In this document: positions 26,601 to 30,462 of the stretch, piece after piece
How the letters are laid out: every line of letters starts with the position of its first letter
Position numbering within the stretch: position 1 is the first letter of the stretch
Assembly: GCF_001039355.2 (NCBI RefSeq)
Contig: NW_019773800.1
Location: 10,827-45,910 of the forward strand
Length of the DNA: 35,084 nucleotides
DNA from: Lingula anatina
Lineage: Eukaryota; Brachiopoda; Lingulata; Lingulida; Lingulidae
Direction of reading: 5' to 3'
Notes under the pieces: generated by a model
What the model was told of the DNA's origin: nothing
The model's database searches: none
Seen by the model: only the letters and a program-made list of their open reading frames with translations
Program-made: the position numbers and the translations under genes

Positions 26601-29600
26601 GAATCTCAAAGTTTCTGATCTAATCTCAATTTTCATCACAAATCTAGCACTTTCCAGTACATCAACTCTTGGAAAACCCTTGCACTAATTGCCATAATGT
26701 AACCCCTCATTGATGAATGGTTATTGTCTATAGAAAGTACAATTAACATAAACAATAGACTGTCAGAGCATAGGTACTAACACATAACTATCATTAGAAT
26801 ATCAAATACAAGTACGCAACAGTATCTACAGCAAGTGAGACAAGATAAAGATGTATTTATCAATTAAGAAGTAATCTAGTTCAGTCAGATATTGGGCAGC
26901 TGGAGAAACCATGTACAAATCAACACTTTGGAACTGCTCTATTCAAATCACATAAAGAAGAGAACACAATTGGGTTTTCTGTCCCAATTAACATCATATA
27001 AAGTGTAGGTAATTAACTGAATAAATTTCTAATGAAATAAGTCATACATCCTAAAAGGTAGTCAGTTGAGATAACATAGGGTTCTTCAATCTTAATTAAT
27101 TCCCACGACCTTAAGAGAACCCCATCTACTTAACCTTAAACCCAATATTACAAAGCACTAAGAGGACTCGGATTAACACTGCTTGTAAATATCCTGATAA
27201 TATTATGGGCTTCCTGAACCACTTTCCTTATCTATAGTTTAACTGATAGCAGGGCCAAGGTCATATTGTCAGTCCATCATGTGAAGATTAAAGGTACACA
27301 AAAGAGGATGTTGGCACCAAAATTCATATTTCACGAATTATCCTAGGGTAAACCTGAATTTACCAACCTTTTTGAAATCTTCCTTTTCTCATAATCGCCA
27401 TAACTATGTAACGATTTTGGAAAAAGCCAAAGATCAAAACCTGCACATAAGGGGAAGTGTTTCATATACGCCATTCACTTTCATTTACTCTACTTCCAGC
27501 ATTACTGAAACTCTTGTACCATAAATCACGCTTTTTCAAACTATGTCAAGATGGCTATCTACAGTGGTTGGACAGGGGACGGTGAATATGATTATCTTTT
27601 ACGATATAGATAAAGGCCATTTATTTGTCATTTTATGTTTTAAAATTTTTGTCATCAAAAAATGTTCAACAAGAAAATTCATCAAGAAAATTCCAAAAAT
27701 TGTTGAATCATTATTATTTATTTGTTAGTTACTTAAATCTTAACCTGGCTTTGTTATGCATATTTTTAATACCTTATGGACTAGATATAAAGTAGCTTTA
27801 CAAAAAATAATAATAATAATAAGTAGGGACTAAAAAAAATTCCCCTTTTCACATAAATGGTGCCAAAAAGTTCTAAAACTGGCAGTCAAGCAGCTGGATC
27901 TCATTTCCTCAACATCAGATGAAATAAGCAGCCCTATAAAAATAAATAAACAATTGGCTTTCTACATTCCCCAAAGCTATCAACTGCTATAGAGTGATTA
28001 CAAAGAAGCCATATTATATGAATAAACCCATAAAACAAAATCTGTAAATCTTCCATACATAACCTAACAGTTCATTTAGAAAAATACCATCTAGCTGTGA
28101 ATCAATTATTAATGGACTTCATGCACTGACCTCTATGCCTTTCCTTCTTCTCACATATGCTACTAAGAGTAATAAAATGCAATAATTAAATACCTCATCA
28201 ATTGCATGTTTGACAGATTCCACTGTCCATGCTATAGTATAAAAGAGCCTGGAGCATCTATGCCCAGTGCAGTTTTTTTAACCATAAGATTTATAGTGGT
28301 TAAACTGGCTGCTGCGAAAAAAATATCTATCTACTGTGGTATATATAACTACTGCTGAATGACATCTATTTTTTTACTCCTGTTATCATTTTTCCTCAGC
28401 TTCCATGCTGTCTGTGGGCTAGCTAGTTCAGTTGTTTTCCCTGTGATGTGTGTTACGAGATAGTGAACCAGCATTTCTTATCACAGGCAAGCAGCTTGTT
28501 TTGACTTGGGAAAATCATGTCAAACCTGGATGCTGAATTCATAATGATCTTGTTTTGAGAGTGGGGACTTTGTCCAATTATCAGTTTTACTTTCTTTCTT
28601 TCTTTCTTGAATGAAAAGTGAAATGTTTGGCCACCTGTTTTACTTTCTCTTGAAGCCTGTTTTCTCTAGACAAGAAGCAACTTGGCAGCTTTAAATGTTC
28701 AAGGTTAAACAGTGCACTTGCTCCAAATAGACTGGAACCACAATTACCAACTAAAATCTCAGTTTGACAAATAATTCACATTACATGTATTTATCTTTGA
28801 AATATAGTGTATTTAGTCAGAGTGATGATTTTTCATTTTTTAAAAATCTTTTAAAATGCCAAACATAAAGACTTAAGACTTTATGACCAGTGCCTTCTTC
28901 TGTTCACATAACACAATACATCTGTACATACTTCACTGAAATCATCAGTCTGGACAGAAGGCTGAAAACTTCTATACCAAATGCTGTGCAAATGGTACCT
29001 TCTGTTCACCAATGTAAATACACAATGGCAATGAAATACCATCATTATTTATGTGCTCAATACAACAAAAAAAGTCTACTAGACATGTAACAAGAAAATG
29101 AAGTATTATTATGAAGTATTATTATCCCAACAAGTCTAGAGACTACTATATCAACTAATCAGAACCAGGCTTGAAATTGTGCAAGACAAAATCTTCCAAT
29201 AACACAATGTGATCACCGATCAGTTTGTGCTACAATATTCATATTAGTATCTATGTCCTCTTTGAAGATCAAAGAATTTCCTATCGCTCCCTATCTTTTG
29301 TCTAAGCCTTCAATACATCTCAAATGAGCATTATTTGCAGAATAAATTCAGTTATACTGAAAGTCTCTCTTGCAGCATACAATCAGATGCAATTATCAGA
29401 TCTAAAATGCTTATCAAAAGAAACTGGATCTGAACTGCTTGCCATATGTCATGATATTAAACACCCCCTGTATCCCCAGAGCATTGCCAAGAATATACAT
29501 AGTATAGTTCTACACAATACTGCCTGCTGGGATGAAGAATTTCTTTCTTATTTCAATTTGCAGATAATATCACCTTTTTTCCCCTTAAAAATACAATTGC

Positions 29601-30462
29601 ATGTCGGTAGTTGGGTAGTATTGTTCTTTTTAACATCTGTATAACAGCCTTGGTTTTAATAAGAGTCATCTAAGGAAGTCATTAACTTACAGCTGATCAA
29701 TAGGTATAACCCATCAGGCTGGCTTCCATTAAAATAATTTGGTACAAATATCTTGTACAAAATGTTCCATCTTGACTAAGTATTTGAACATGCTGGAATT
29801 TTACGTGCAATTGTCCTATTATAACAAATGCTATTCAACTAGTTTCACCTTCCCCTTTAAAAATATGGTACTTCTTTCAAAATGTTTTAATCTGTATAGA
29901 CCTGCTATTTAAGTTGTATAAAAATATCAAGAAGCATTTAGCTGAAATATTTTTTTTGGCAATATGTAATTGTTCTTTGAAAAAATTAAAAACCAAAGTC
30001 ATAAATCAACTTAAAAAAGTTTTTTTTTTCATTAAATAAAATCTAGTCATTTGCATATAATATAATCTATGATTTTTCATCTGTCAGTATGCAATTTACC
30101 ATATTTCTTTTCTGTCCCTACTACTCTCTTGAAGCCACGTGTCTTCTATTTCCTTCTCTTCACTTTCATACCAGCAGTGTCTCTAAGCTTGCCATGTGCT
30201 CGTCTGTTACAACTTCCCCTTTCACCTACTTTTATACACCTTTCACGTCTCACCCACCACTTTCTCTCTCCCTCACTGTCATGTGACTACTTACGGTTTC
30301 CTTGGTTTGCCTCCTGTATTCTTTCTCTTATCATTCGACAGGCATCATATATGATGGTGGAGGGCTCAAACTGCATTGTCTTCACAATGTTGCTCCCCAC
30401 AATGCTTACTTTCAGTGAAAGAGTTGCCATCTTGGAGCCTTGGCAGAGAACAGCCTCTCAGC
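1449..30462 (-). CDS. TLN: Talin gene, 50 coding exons, 3' end off the left edge
   Basis: Talin is a large cytoskeletal adaptor that activates integrins through its N-terminal FERM head and couples them to actin and vinculin through a rod of helical bundles. Exons were placed by joining reading frames that match remembered vertebrate talin across minus-strand AG/GT junctions; on the plus strand each exon is preceded by AC and followed by CT. One junction has a GC donor. The 50 exons sum to 7,089 nt, 2,363 codons, with no stop. Domain order is F0-F1-F2-F3 (residues 1 to about 404), linker (about 405-490), rod R1-R12, then the first part of R13. Family members are about 2,540 residues, so about 180-200 residues are outside the window. 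TLN1 and TLN2 are vertebrate duplicates, so an invertebrate copy is best called simply talin. Introns over 300 bp not listed separately hold only AT-rich sequence in which I see nothing. Confidence 0.97.
1908..2032 (-). CDS. TLN: Talin coding exon 49: start of R13 (I/LWEQ actin-binding domain)
   Basis: Two bases plus 41 codons, residues about 2301-2342. Contains GTEWVDPDDPTVIAENELLT and IEAAAKKLAALKPRQPAK. GTEWVDPxDPTVIAENELL is the hallmark entry into the C-terminal actin-binding module. It ends in phase 0. Confidence 0.97.
2368..2473 (-). CDS. TLN: Talin coding exon 48: rod R12 end
   Basis: Thirty-five codons plus one base, AIQKPTYENKQSLGQASKKV then ANAVTEIVQSAEAIK, with the split Gly codon G|GC. 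Confidence 0.95.
2876..2980 (-). CDS. TLN: Talin coding exon 47: rod R12
   Basis: Thirty-five codons, AAAQSAETEEIKHRTLRSGR then DCAHNFRELLDLVHL. Matches vertebrate ALHYGRECANGYLELLDHV. Confidence 0.95.
3335..3520 (-). CDS. TLN: Talin coding exon 46: rod R12
   Basis: Sixty-two codons, with LKATPEDLIRHTKAISNATA, KAVAAGNSGRQEDIIVAANM and FDILVVCK. TPEDxIRxTKxIxxATAKAVAAGNS is a family block. Confidence 0.97.
3741..3975. mobile_element. Foldback (long inverted repeat) element in intron 46/45
   Basis: Arm 3741-3817 pairs with arm 3896-3975 as an inverted repeat at about 90 % identity with one 3-bp gap; the loop is 3818-3895. The arms include ACAAGAGTGAAAT and AAAATTTTGTTC. It looks like a non-autonomous foldback or MITE-type element. 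I could not find a clear target-site duplication. Confidence 0.7.
4078..4194 (-). CDS. TLN: Talin coding exon 45: rod R11-R12
   Basis: Thirty-nine codons, TMVTNVTSLLKTVKTVEDEA then RGTRALESTIEGIAQEIR. MVTNVTSLLKTVKxVEDEA is diagnostic. Confidence 0.97.
4471..4535. repeat. TG/CATG-rich microsatellite
   Basis: An imperfect alternating purine-pyrimidine tract (TGTGTGTGTGTGCGTGCATG and so on) in intron 45/44. Low complexity, no coding content. Confidence 0.85.
4622..4931 (-). CDS. TLN: Talin coding exon 44: rod R11
   Basis: One base plus 103 codons, about 2026-2129. Contains EAILKTAKALVEDTKTLVAG, LTDVVKFGAASLGSEQPEAQ and VLLINAVKDVASALADLI. Of three overlapping AG dinucleotides at the acceptor, the upstream one (CAACAG) gives HREAILK and keeps the frame. 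Confidence 0.97.
5371..5540 (-). CDS. TLN: Talin coding exon 43: rod R11
   Basis: Fifty-six codons plus two bases. Contains VSHVLAALQAGARGTQACIN, SGIIGDLDTTIMFATAGTLN and FADH, then a split Arg codon (AG|A). Nearly identical to vertebrate talin. Confidence 0.97.
5860..6006 (-). CDS. TLN: Talin coding exon 42: rod R10-R11
   Basis: Forty-nine codons, IGHQIKRTVQDLGRLCIELV and ending KRDLVEHARAVSEK. VQxLGxxCxxLV and ECARRVSEK-like residues identify it. Confidence 0.95.
6302..6421 (-). CDS. TLN: Talin coding exon 41: rod R10
   Basis: Forty codons, VGKSSNNPEELGGLGNQLTR then EYGELASESQGATSCSSTAE. The family core is SxxxPEELGxLxNQLTxxYGxLA. Confidence 0.95.
6600..6701 (-). CDS. TLN: Talin coding exon 40: rod R10
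   Basis: Thirty-four codons, with SFVDYQTNMVRLAKKIAQIA. SFVDYQTxMVRxAK is strongly conserved. Confidence 0.96.
6932..7078 (-). CDS. TLN: Talin coding exon 39: rod R9-R10
   Basis: Forty-nine codons, SNDAHTAIDDAADNMKEVMA then EEASATAGVVTAMVDNLGKA. The acceptor edge (TTCTAG|TCTAATG) is repeated twice more in the preceding intron. Confidence 0.94.
7061..7243. repeat. Three imperfect tandem copies of the exon 39 acceptor edge
   Basis: The segment at 7061-7091 (exon 39 5' end plus acceptor) recurs at 7142-7172 and 7216-7243 as CTGTGTG followed by an ATCA(T/C)TAGAC core. The period is about 75-80 bp. The middle copy has lost the acceptor AG (CTTG instead of CTAG); the third keeps TTCTAG|TCT. Confidence 0.8.
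7415..7585 (-). CDS. TLN: Talin coding exon 38: rod R9
   Basis: Fifty-seven codons, including YLDPLADAAVGTASKIMNSK, MAVLDQTKTVAESALQLIYV and AKEGAGNPK. LLDQTKTLAESALQLLY is nearly invariant in talins. Confidence 0.96.
7725..7860. other. CpG-dense patch in intron 38/37
   Basis: I count 13 CpG dinucleotides in 136 bp, while flanking intron is AT-rich with almost none. It contains CCTATCTAG twice (7813 and 7841 onward), each followed by TGCGGAA. No reading frame or RNA gene is recognised. It could be a recent insertion or a protected regulatory segment. Confidence 0.6.
8080..8181 (-). CDS. TLN: Talin coding exon 37: rod R9
   Basis: Thirty-four codons, GFQQQMISCAQEIADRIDPV followed by RTAGKGEAEKLGHL. 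Corresponds to the vertebrate EISHLIEPLASAARAEASQLGHK segment. Confidence 0.94.
8417..8549 (-). CDS. TLN: Talin coding exon 36: rod R9 start
   Basis: One base plus 44 codons. Contains ESAPGQKECDDAIEKVTSTI and DLDQAALAAISNSLPAR. APGQxECxxAI and DLDQASLAA are family motifs. Confidence 0.95.
8866..9047 (-). CDS. TLN: Talin coding exon 35: rod R7
   Basis: Sixty codons plus two bases. Contains ARKAQEPIISSGKAMIDGAC and HPKDPPTYLLYSNHSKSVSD, ending SLVAAM and a split Lys codon (AA|G). Confidence 0.95.
9413..9553 (-). CDS. TLN: Talin coding exon 34: rod R8-R7 return
   Basis: Forty-seven codons, ALDSDFSEQNRKRCADAAKP then LTTFASSPEFTSVPAKISRE. FASxPEFxSVPAxIS marks the return into R7. Confidence 0.96.
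9792..9953 (-). CDS. TLN: Talin coding exon 33: rod R8
   Basis: Fifty-four codons beginning VLSAATVVAKHTSALCNICR and ending AKDVANSTANLVKAIK. VAKHTSALCN and FVQSAKxVANSTANLVK are among the most conserved talin segments; the lysines of the second one line the LD-motif groove. Confidence 0.97.
9954..11283 (-). other. 1.33-kb intron 33/32, nothing recognised
   Basis: The second-largest intron seen. Exons 32 and 33 join without missing residues (TQQQ then VLSAATVV), so no exon is expected. The AT-rich filler includes a short AAGGCG/CGCCTT inverted pair near 10458-10487 with no assigned role. Confidence 0.8.
11284..11427 (-). CDS. TLN: Talin coding exon 32: rod R8
   Basis: Forty-eight codons beginning AAYLVGISDRASEPGKPGLV and containing FSRANQAIQMACETL. 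This is the first half of R8, the bundle that binds LD motifs (RIAM, DLC1), vinculin and actin in characterised talins. Confidence 0.96.
11612..11734 (-). CDS. TLN: Talin coding exon 31: rod R7 to R8 boundary
   Basis: Forty-one codons, beginning ALGDSMLGITDHAKRGALEE and ending GLTEAAAQ. In known talins the R8 four-helix bundle is inserted into R7 just after this. Confidence 0.95.
11943..12032 (-). CDS. TLN: Talin coding exon 30: rod R7
   Basis: Thirty codons, VMHNVLDNPTEPVSDASYFD then CVDSVMEKSK. Matches LLENPVQPINDMSYFGCLDSVMENSK of vertebrates in spacing and key residues. Confidence 0.96.
12299..12558 (-). CDS. TLN: Talin coding exon 29: rod R6-R7, GC donor
   Basis: Two bases plus 86 codons, about 1295-1381. 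Contains SGLKSVSMVSSKLLLAAKSL, AARAVTDSINQLIDICTTSA and PGQKECDNALRQIQ. The frame into exon 30 requires splicing after CAG, where the intron starts GCAAGT: a GC-AG intron. The nearby GT four bases on would shift the frame. Confidence 0.93.
12793..12922. repeat. 49-bp direct duplication of the exon 28 donor edge
   Basis: 12793-12841 and 12874-12922 are identical but for one base, offset by 81 bp. The second copy spans the real exon 28 end and donor; the first is a decoy inside the intron. Extending exon 28 to the decoy donor adds 81 nt but meets a TAA, so the decoy is not a simple alternative coding end. Confidence 0.9.
12893..13064 (-). CDS. TLN: Talin coding exon 28: rod R6
   Basis: Fifty-seven codons plus one base. 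Includes FSEVQNEMSAAANNLNQATT, AAAQGTPQQLATAS and YSELVNE, with the split Gly codon G|GG completed in exon 29. The last 30 bases and the donor are duplicated 81 bp further into the intron. Confidence 0.95.
13368..13487 (-). CDS. TLN: Talin coding exon 27: rod R6
   Basis: Forty codons, VAKAVSHALNNCVNCLPGQR then DVDAAIKEISSMSQTISSGQ. CLPGQRDVD is diagnostic. Confidence 0.96.
13798..14109 (-). CDS. TLN: Talin coding exon 26: rod R5, largest exon
   Basis: A 312-bp exon of 104 codons. Contains AAAQGNENYTGIAAKDTANA, IIDAARDVMDKSARLIEEAK and SPDNQQRLAQ. QGNENYxGIAA is a strong family signature. Confidence 0.97.
14384..14512 (-). CDS. TLN: Talin coding exon 25: rod R5
   Basis: Forty-three codons beginning AQEACGTLEIDGALAHINDL and ending GKLLPLPGET. 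Family matches are AQEACG, the L(E/Q)xLE helix and LPGET. Confidence 0.96.
14578..14665. repeat. Twin A-rich homopolymers in intron 25/24
   Basis: About 39 A (14578-14616), then TAAAAACTTTT, then about 38 A (14628-14665). Both runs follow an ACTTTTAA-like sequence, suggesting a tandem duplication of one A-tract. On the transcribed strand these are long U tracts. Confidence 0.9.
14867..15001 (-). CDS. TLN: Talin coding exon 24: rod R4-R5
   Basis: Forty-five codons, VSSRLVNSAKAATPTVSDQA then LSLTNATKNMSAALAELRTA and AAK. ALAELRTAA is shared with vertebrate talin. Confidence 0.95.
15294..15465. repeat. CA/TA/TG-rich low-complexity tract beside exon 23 donor
   Basis: Long imperfect alternating purine-pyrimidine sequence (ACACACAC, ATATATAT, CACGTACACG) ending at the donor of exon 23. 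Open frames here are shadows of the repeat. Confidence 0.85.
15464..15577 (-). CDS. TLN: Talin coding exon 23: rod R4
   Basis: Thirty-eight codons, with STADEIPKLVQGIRGTLHSP and QLNLINASEDMIQ. The conserved core is IPxLVQGxRG. The donor sits directly against a dinucleotide-rich intron tract. Confidence 0.94.
15804..15917 (-). CDS. TLN: Talin coding exon 22: rod R4
   Basis: Thirty-eight codons beginning VAAKQAASAATQLINASQAA and ending NQLNASCK. Corresponds to the Ala-rich AAKQAAASATQTI helix of vertebrate talin. Confidence 0.93.
16079..16114. repeat. (TTAA)n microsatellite
   Basis: About nine uninterrupted AATT/TTAA units in intron 22/21, self-complementary and so able to form a hairpin. Confidence 0.95.
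16225..16353 (-). CDS. TLN: Talin coding exon 21: rod R3-R4
   Basis: Forty-three codons, with GCASNPNDSSQQQHLKAAAE then SNALKKKLIKTLE. Matches the vertebrate segment AAQNAIKKKLVQRLE. Confidence 0.94.
16691..16822 (-). CDS. TLN: Talin coding exon 20: rod R3
   Basis: Forty-four codons beginning ATSQLVNAIKGQAEGHSEPD and ending VLADATARMVEAAK. The phase is 0 at both ends. Confidence 0.95.
17202..17312 (-). CDS. TLN: Talin coding exon 19: rod R3
   Basis: Thirty-seven codons including EAILGATDRLFSSMGDAPEM and VRQARVLAQ. It is part of the mechanosensitive R3 bundle, where RIAM and vinculin bind in known talins. Confidence 0.95.
17416..17594. repeat. Diverged tandem duplication in intron 19/18
   Basis: 17416-17503 and 17507-17594 align at a 91-bp offset with scattered mismatches (shared words AAAAGGGACATT, ACAGCTGA, CACTGCC). 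The second unit ends a few bases from the exon 18 donor. Confidence 0.85.
17602..17715 (-). CDS. TLN: Talin coding exon 18: rod R2-R3
   Basis: Thirty-eight codons, including LLQELGAAATAVTKALNDLL and a glycine-rich end, QGSGGGQ. The Gly-rich turn falls at the bundle boundary. Confidence 0.93.
18035..18136 (-). CDS. TLN: Talin coding exon 17: rod R2
   Basis: Thirty-four codons, VVAPTVSNPACQEQLVEAAK followed by LVAKSVEGIVETAQ. Matches vertebrate VVAPTISSPVCQEQLVEA. Confidence 0.95.
18594..18866 (-). CDS. TLN: Talin coding exon 16: rod R1-R2
   Basis: A 273-bp exon of 91 codons, about 643-733. Begins PRQNLLTAASKIGEAS, contains NATAALVLKAKGVASK, and ends QCALATSQLVACTK. All three are close to vertebrate talin. 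Confidence 0.96.
19251..19404 (-). CDS. TLN: Talin coding exon 15: rod R1
   Basis: Residues about 591-642. Contains TANMTEFAKDVRMLAALQE and LLDAARRLAGAFSDLLKAAQ, which is in the R1 helix region that includes the first known vinculin-binding helix of talin. Ends PGSSE. Confidence 0.95.
19870..20030 (-). CDS. TLN: Talin coding exon 14: rod R1
   Basis: Residues about 538-590. Begins ASKKWKENALDVSKHHIGSQ and contains DDTDYTAVGSAVST, a strongly conserved R1 motif. It ends AT|, completed by the T of exon 15 to isoleucine. The donor GTATGT at 19864-19869 was chosen over a second GT four bases further downstream in the transcript because it keeps the frame. Confidence 0.94.
20324..20464 (-). CDS. 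TLN: Talin coding exon 13: rod R1 start
   Basis: Forty-seven codons, about 491-537. Contains QRGLWSSMNSAITDIETVE and ends LPPLGPDH, matching the first helices of the R1 bundle (LPPLG is family-conserved). Confidence 0.92.
20657..20827. mobile_element. MITE-like element with CAGGGGTGGA terminal inverted repeats
   Basis: A 171-bp segment in intron 13/12 begins CAGGGGTGGA and ends with the exact reverse complement TCCACCCCTG. CAGGGGT ends are typical of hAT-superfamily non-autonomous transposons. Flanks read CATAG on the left and TATAG on the right, at best a degraded target duplication. No transposase is encoded. Confidence 0.65.
20869..21049 (-). CDS. TLN: Talin coding exon 12: head-rod linker, Gln/Gly-rich
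   Basis: Sixty whole codons, about 430-490. Starts ATIIQHQSSK and holds GNVAMPAVLRAGGQ, followed by a low-complexity Gln, Gly and His stretch ending FHQGHAPPA. The linker is the least conserved part of talin and holds the calpain site in vertebrates. I cannot assign that cleavage site here. The donor is GTGAGTAG. Confidence 0.9.
21244..21320 (-). CDS. TLN: Talin coding exon 11: head-rod linker start
   Basis: Residues about 405-429 plus two bases. Begins KKAKDHLGIEGDEESTMLEE, the conserved start of the talin linker, and ends SVSPA with a split lysine codon (AA|G). Confidence 0.95.
21528..21695 (-). CDS. TLN: Talin coding exon 10: FERM F3 PTB fold, integrin-binding Trp
   Basis: Residues about 349-404. 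Contains RRWAASPNSFTLDFGDY; this Trp (residue 361 here) aligns with mouse talin-1 W359, a key integrin NPxY-contact residue. Then come YYSVQTTEGEQI and IAGYIDIILKK, the C-terminal F3 helix. The integrin-activating PTB surface therefore looks intact. Confidence 0.98.
21896..21985 (-). CDS. TLN: Talin coding exon 9: FERM F3, membrane-contact strands
   Basis: Thirty codons, residues about 319-348. Contains KMKGKNKLVPRLLGITKDSV. In known talins the lysines and the RLLGI leucine of this segment contact membrane phosphoinositides and the membrane-proximal integrin beta tail. Confidence 0.97.
22437..22541 (-). CDS. TLN: Talin coding exon 8: FERM F2-F3
   Basis: Residues about 284-318. Contains EIDAKVRYCSLCRSLKTYGI and ends FFLVK, the conserved F2-F3 passage. 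Confidence 0.97.
22816..22879 (-). CDS. TLN: Talin coding exon 7: FERM F2, small exon
   Basis: A 64-bp exon that completes a split GA|G codon and encodes residues LKEFLPKEYMKIKGIEKKI and FA. The family motif LKxFLPKEY identifies it. It has an internal methionine but no sign of being a start. Confidence 0.95.
23163..23290 (-). CDS. TLN: Talin coding exon 6: FERM F2
   Basis: Residues 220-261 plus two bases. Contains RDGILNGTHPVTQEEA and CQIQFGDHNEQKHKSGFL, the acyl-CoA-binding-protein-like helical F2 subdomain. Confidence 0.97.
23526..23668 (-). CDS. TLN: Talin coding exon 5: FERM F1-F2
   Basis: Residues 172-219. Contains NWLDHSKSLREEGVEENETL and ends DPVQLNLLYVQ at the start of F2. Nearly all of these positions match vertebrate talin. 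Confidence 0.97.
23948..24097 (-). CDS. TLN: Talin coding exon 4: FERM F1 with basic loop
   Basis: Residues 122-171. Contains VTNHDEFSLVRDL, then a charged stretch rich in Lys, Arg and Glu. This is where talin F1 carries its flexible membrane-binding loop. Ends KLHTDDE with one base of the next leucine codon. Confidence 0.96.
24469..24598 (-). CDS. TLN: Talin coding exon 3: FERM F0-F1
   Basis: Residues 79-121 plus one base. Begins DLLEYKKKQRILRVRMLDGT at the F0-F1 junction and ends with TICTRI. The split glycine codon (G|GG) is completed by exon 4. Confidence 0.96.
24926..25023 (-). CDS. TLN: Talin coding exon 2: FERM F0
   Basis: Residues 46-78, entered in phase 1 (C|CT gives proline). Contains ADYGLFLADEDPKKGVWLE, the conserved F0 ubiquitin-like fold segment, and ends LEYYLLRNG before a GTATG donor. 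Confidence 0.96.
25024..30294 (-). other. 5.27-kb first coding intron
   Basis: It separates the start-codon exon from the rest and is four times longer than any other intron here. It is AT-rich with a CA-rich tract at about 25585-25680, (AAT)n near 27808-27822 and a (TTTC)n run near 28590-28610. Open frames inside (for example 29324-29644 on the plus strand) have no family resemblance. First introns often carry enhancers, but no specific site can be supported. Confidence 0.85.
25585..25680. repeat. ACA/CATG-rich low-complexity tract
   Basis: Imperfect alternating tract (ATACACACAC, ATGTATATATGC) within the first coding intron. No coding content. Confidence 0.75.
30295..30462 (-). CDS. TLN: Talin coding exon 1: 5' UTR end, start codon, FERM F0 start
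   Basis: Coding part is 30295-30430, residues 1-45 plus one base. It starts MATLSLKVSIVGSN and contains KTMQFEPSTIIYDACRMIRE, the conserved F0 beginning. The ATG has A at -3 and G at +4, a strong Kozak context. A TTTTTAG acceptor at 30463 onward suggests that 30431-30462 is 5' UTR and that at least one noncoding exon lies further right. The donor is GTAAGT. Compared with mouse talin-1 from memory, there are two extra residues near position 11. Confidence 0.95.

Noticed and set aside
28236-28245. TATAAAAG-like sequence on the plus strand
   Set aside because: Wrong strand for talin and no plus-strand gene follows; expected by chance in AT-rich DNA.
29324-29644. 106-codon plus-strand open frame in the first coding intron
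   Set aside because: No recognisable domain, AT-rich composition, no convincing splice or promoter context; best explained by chance.
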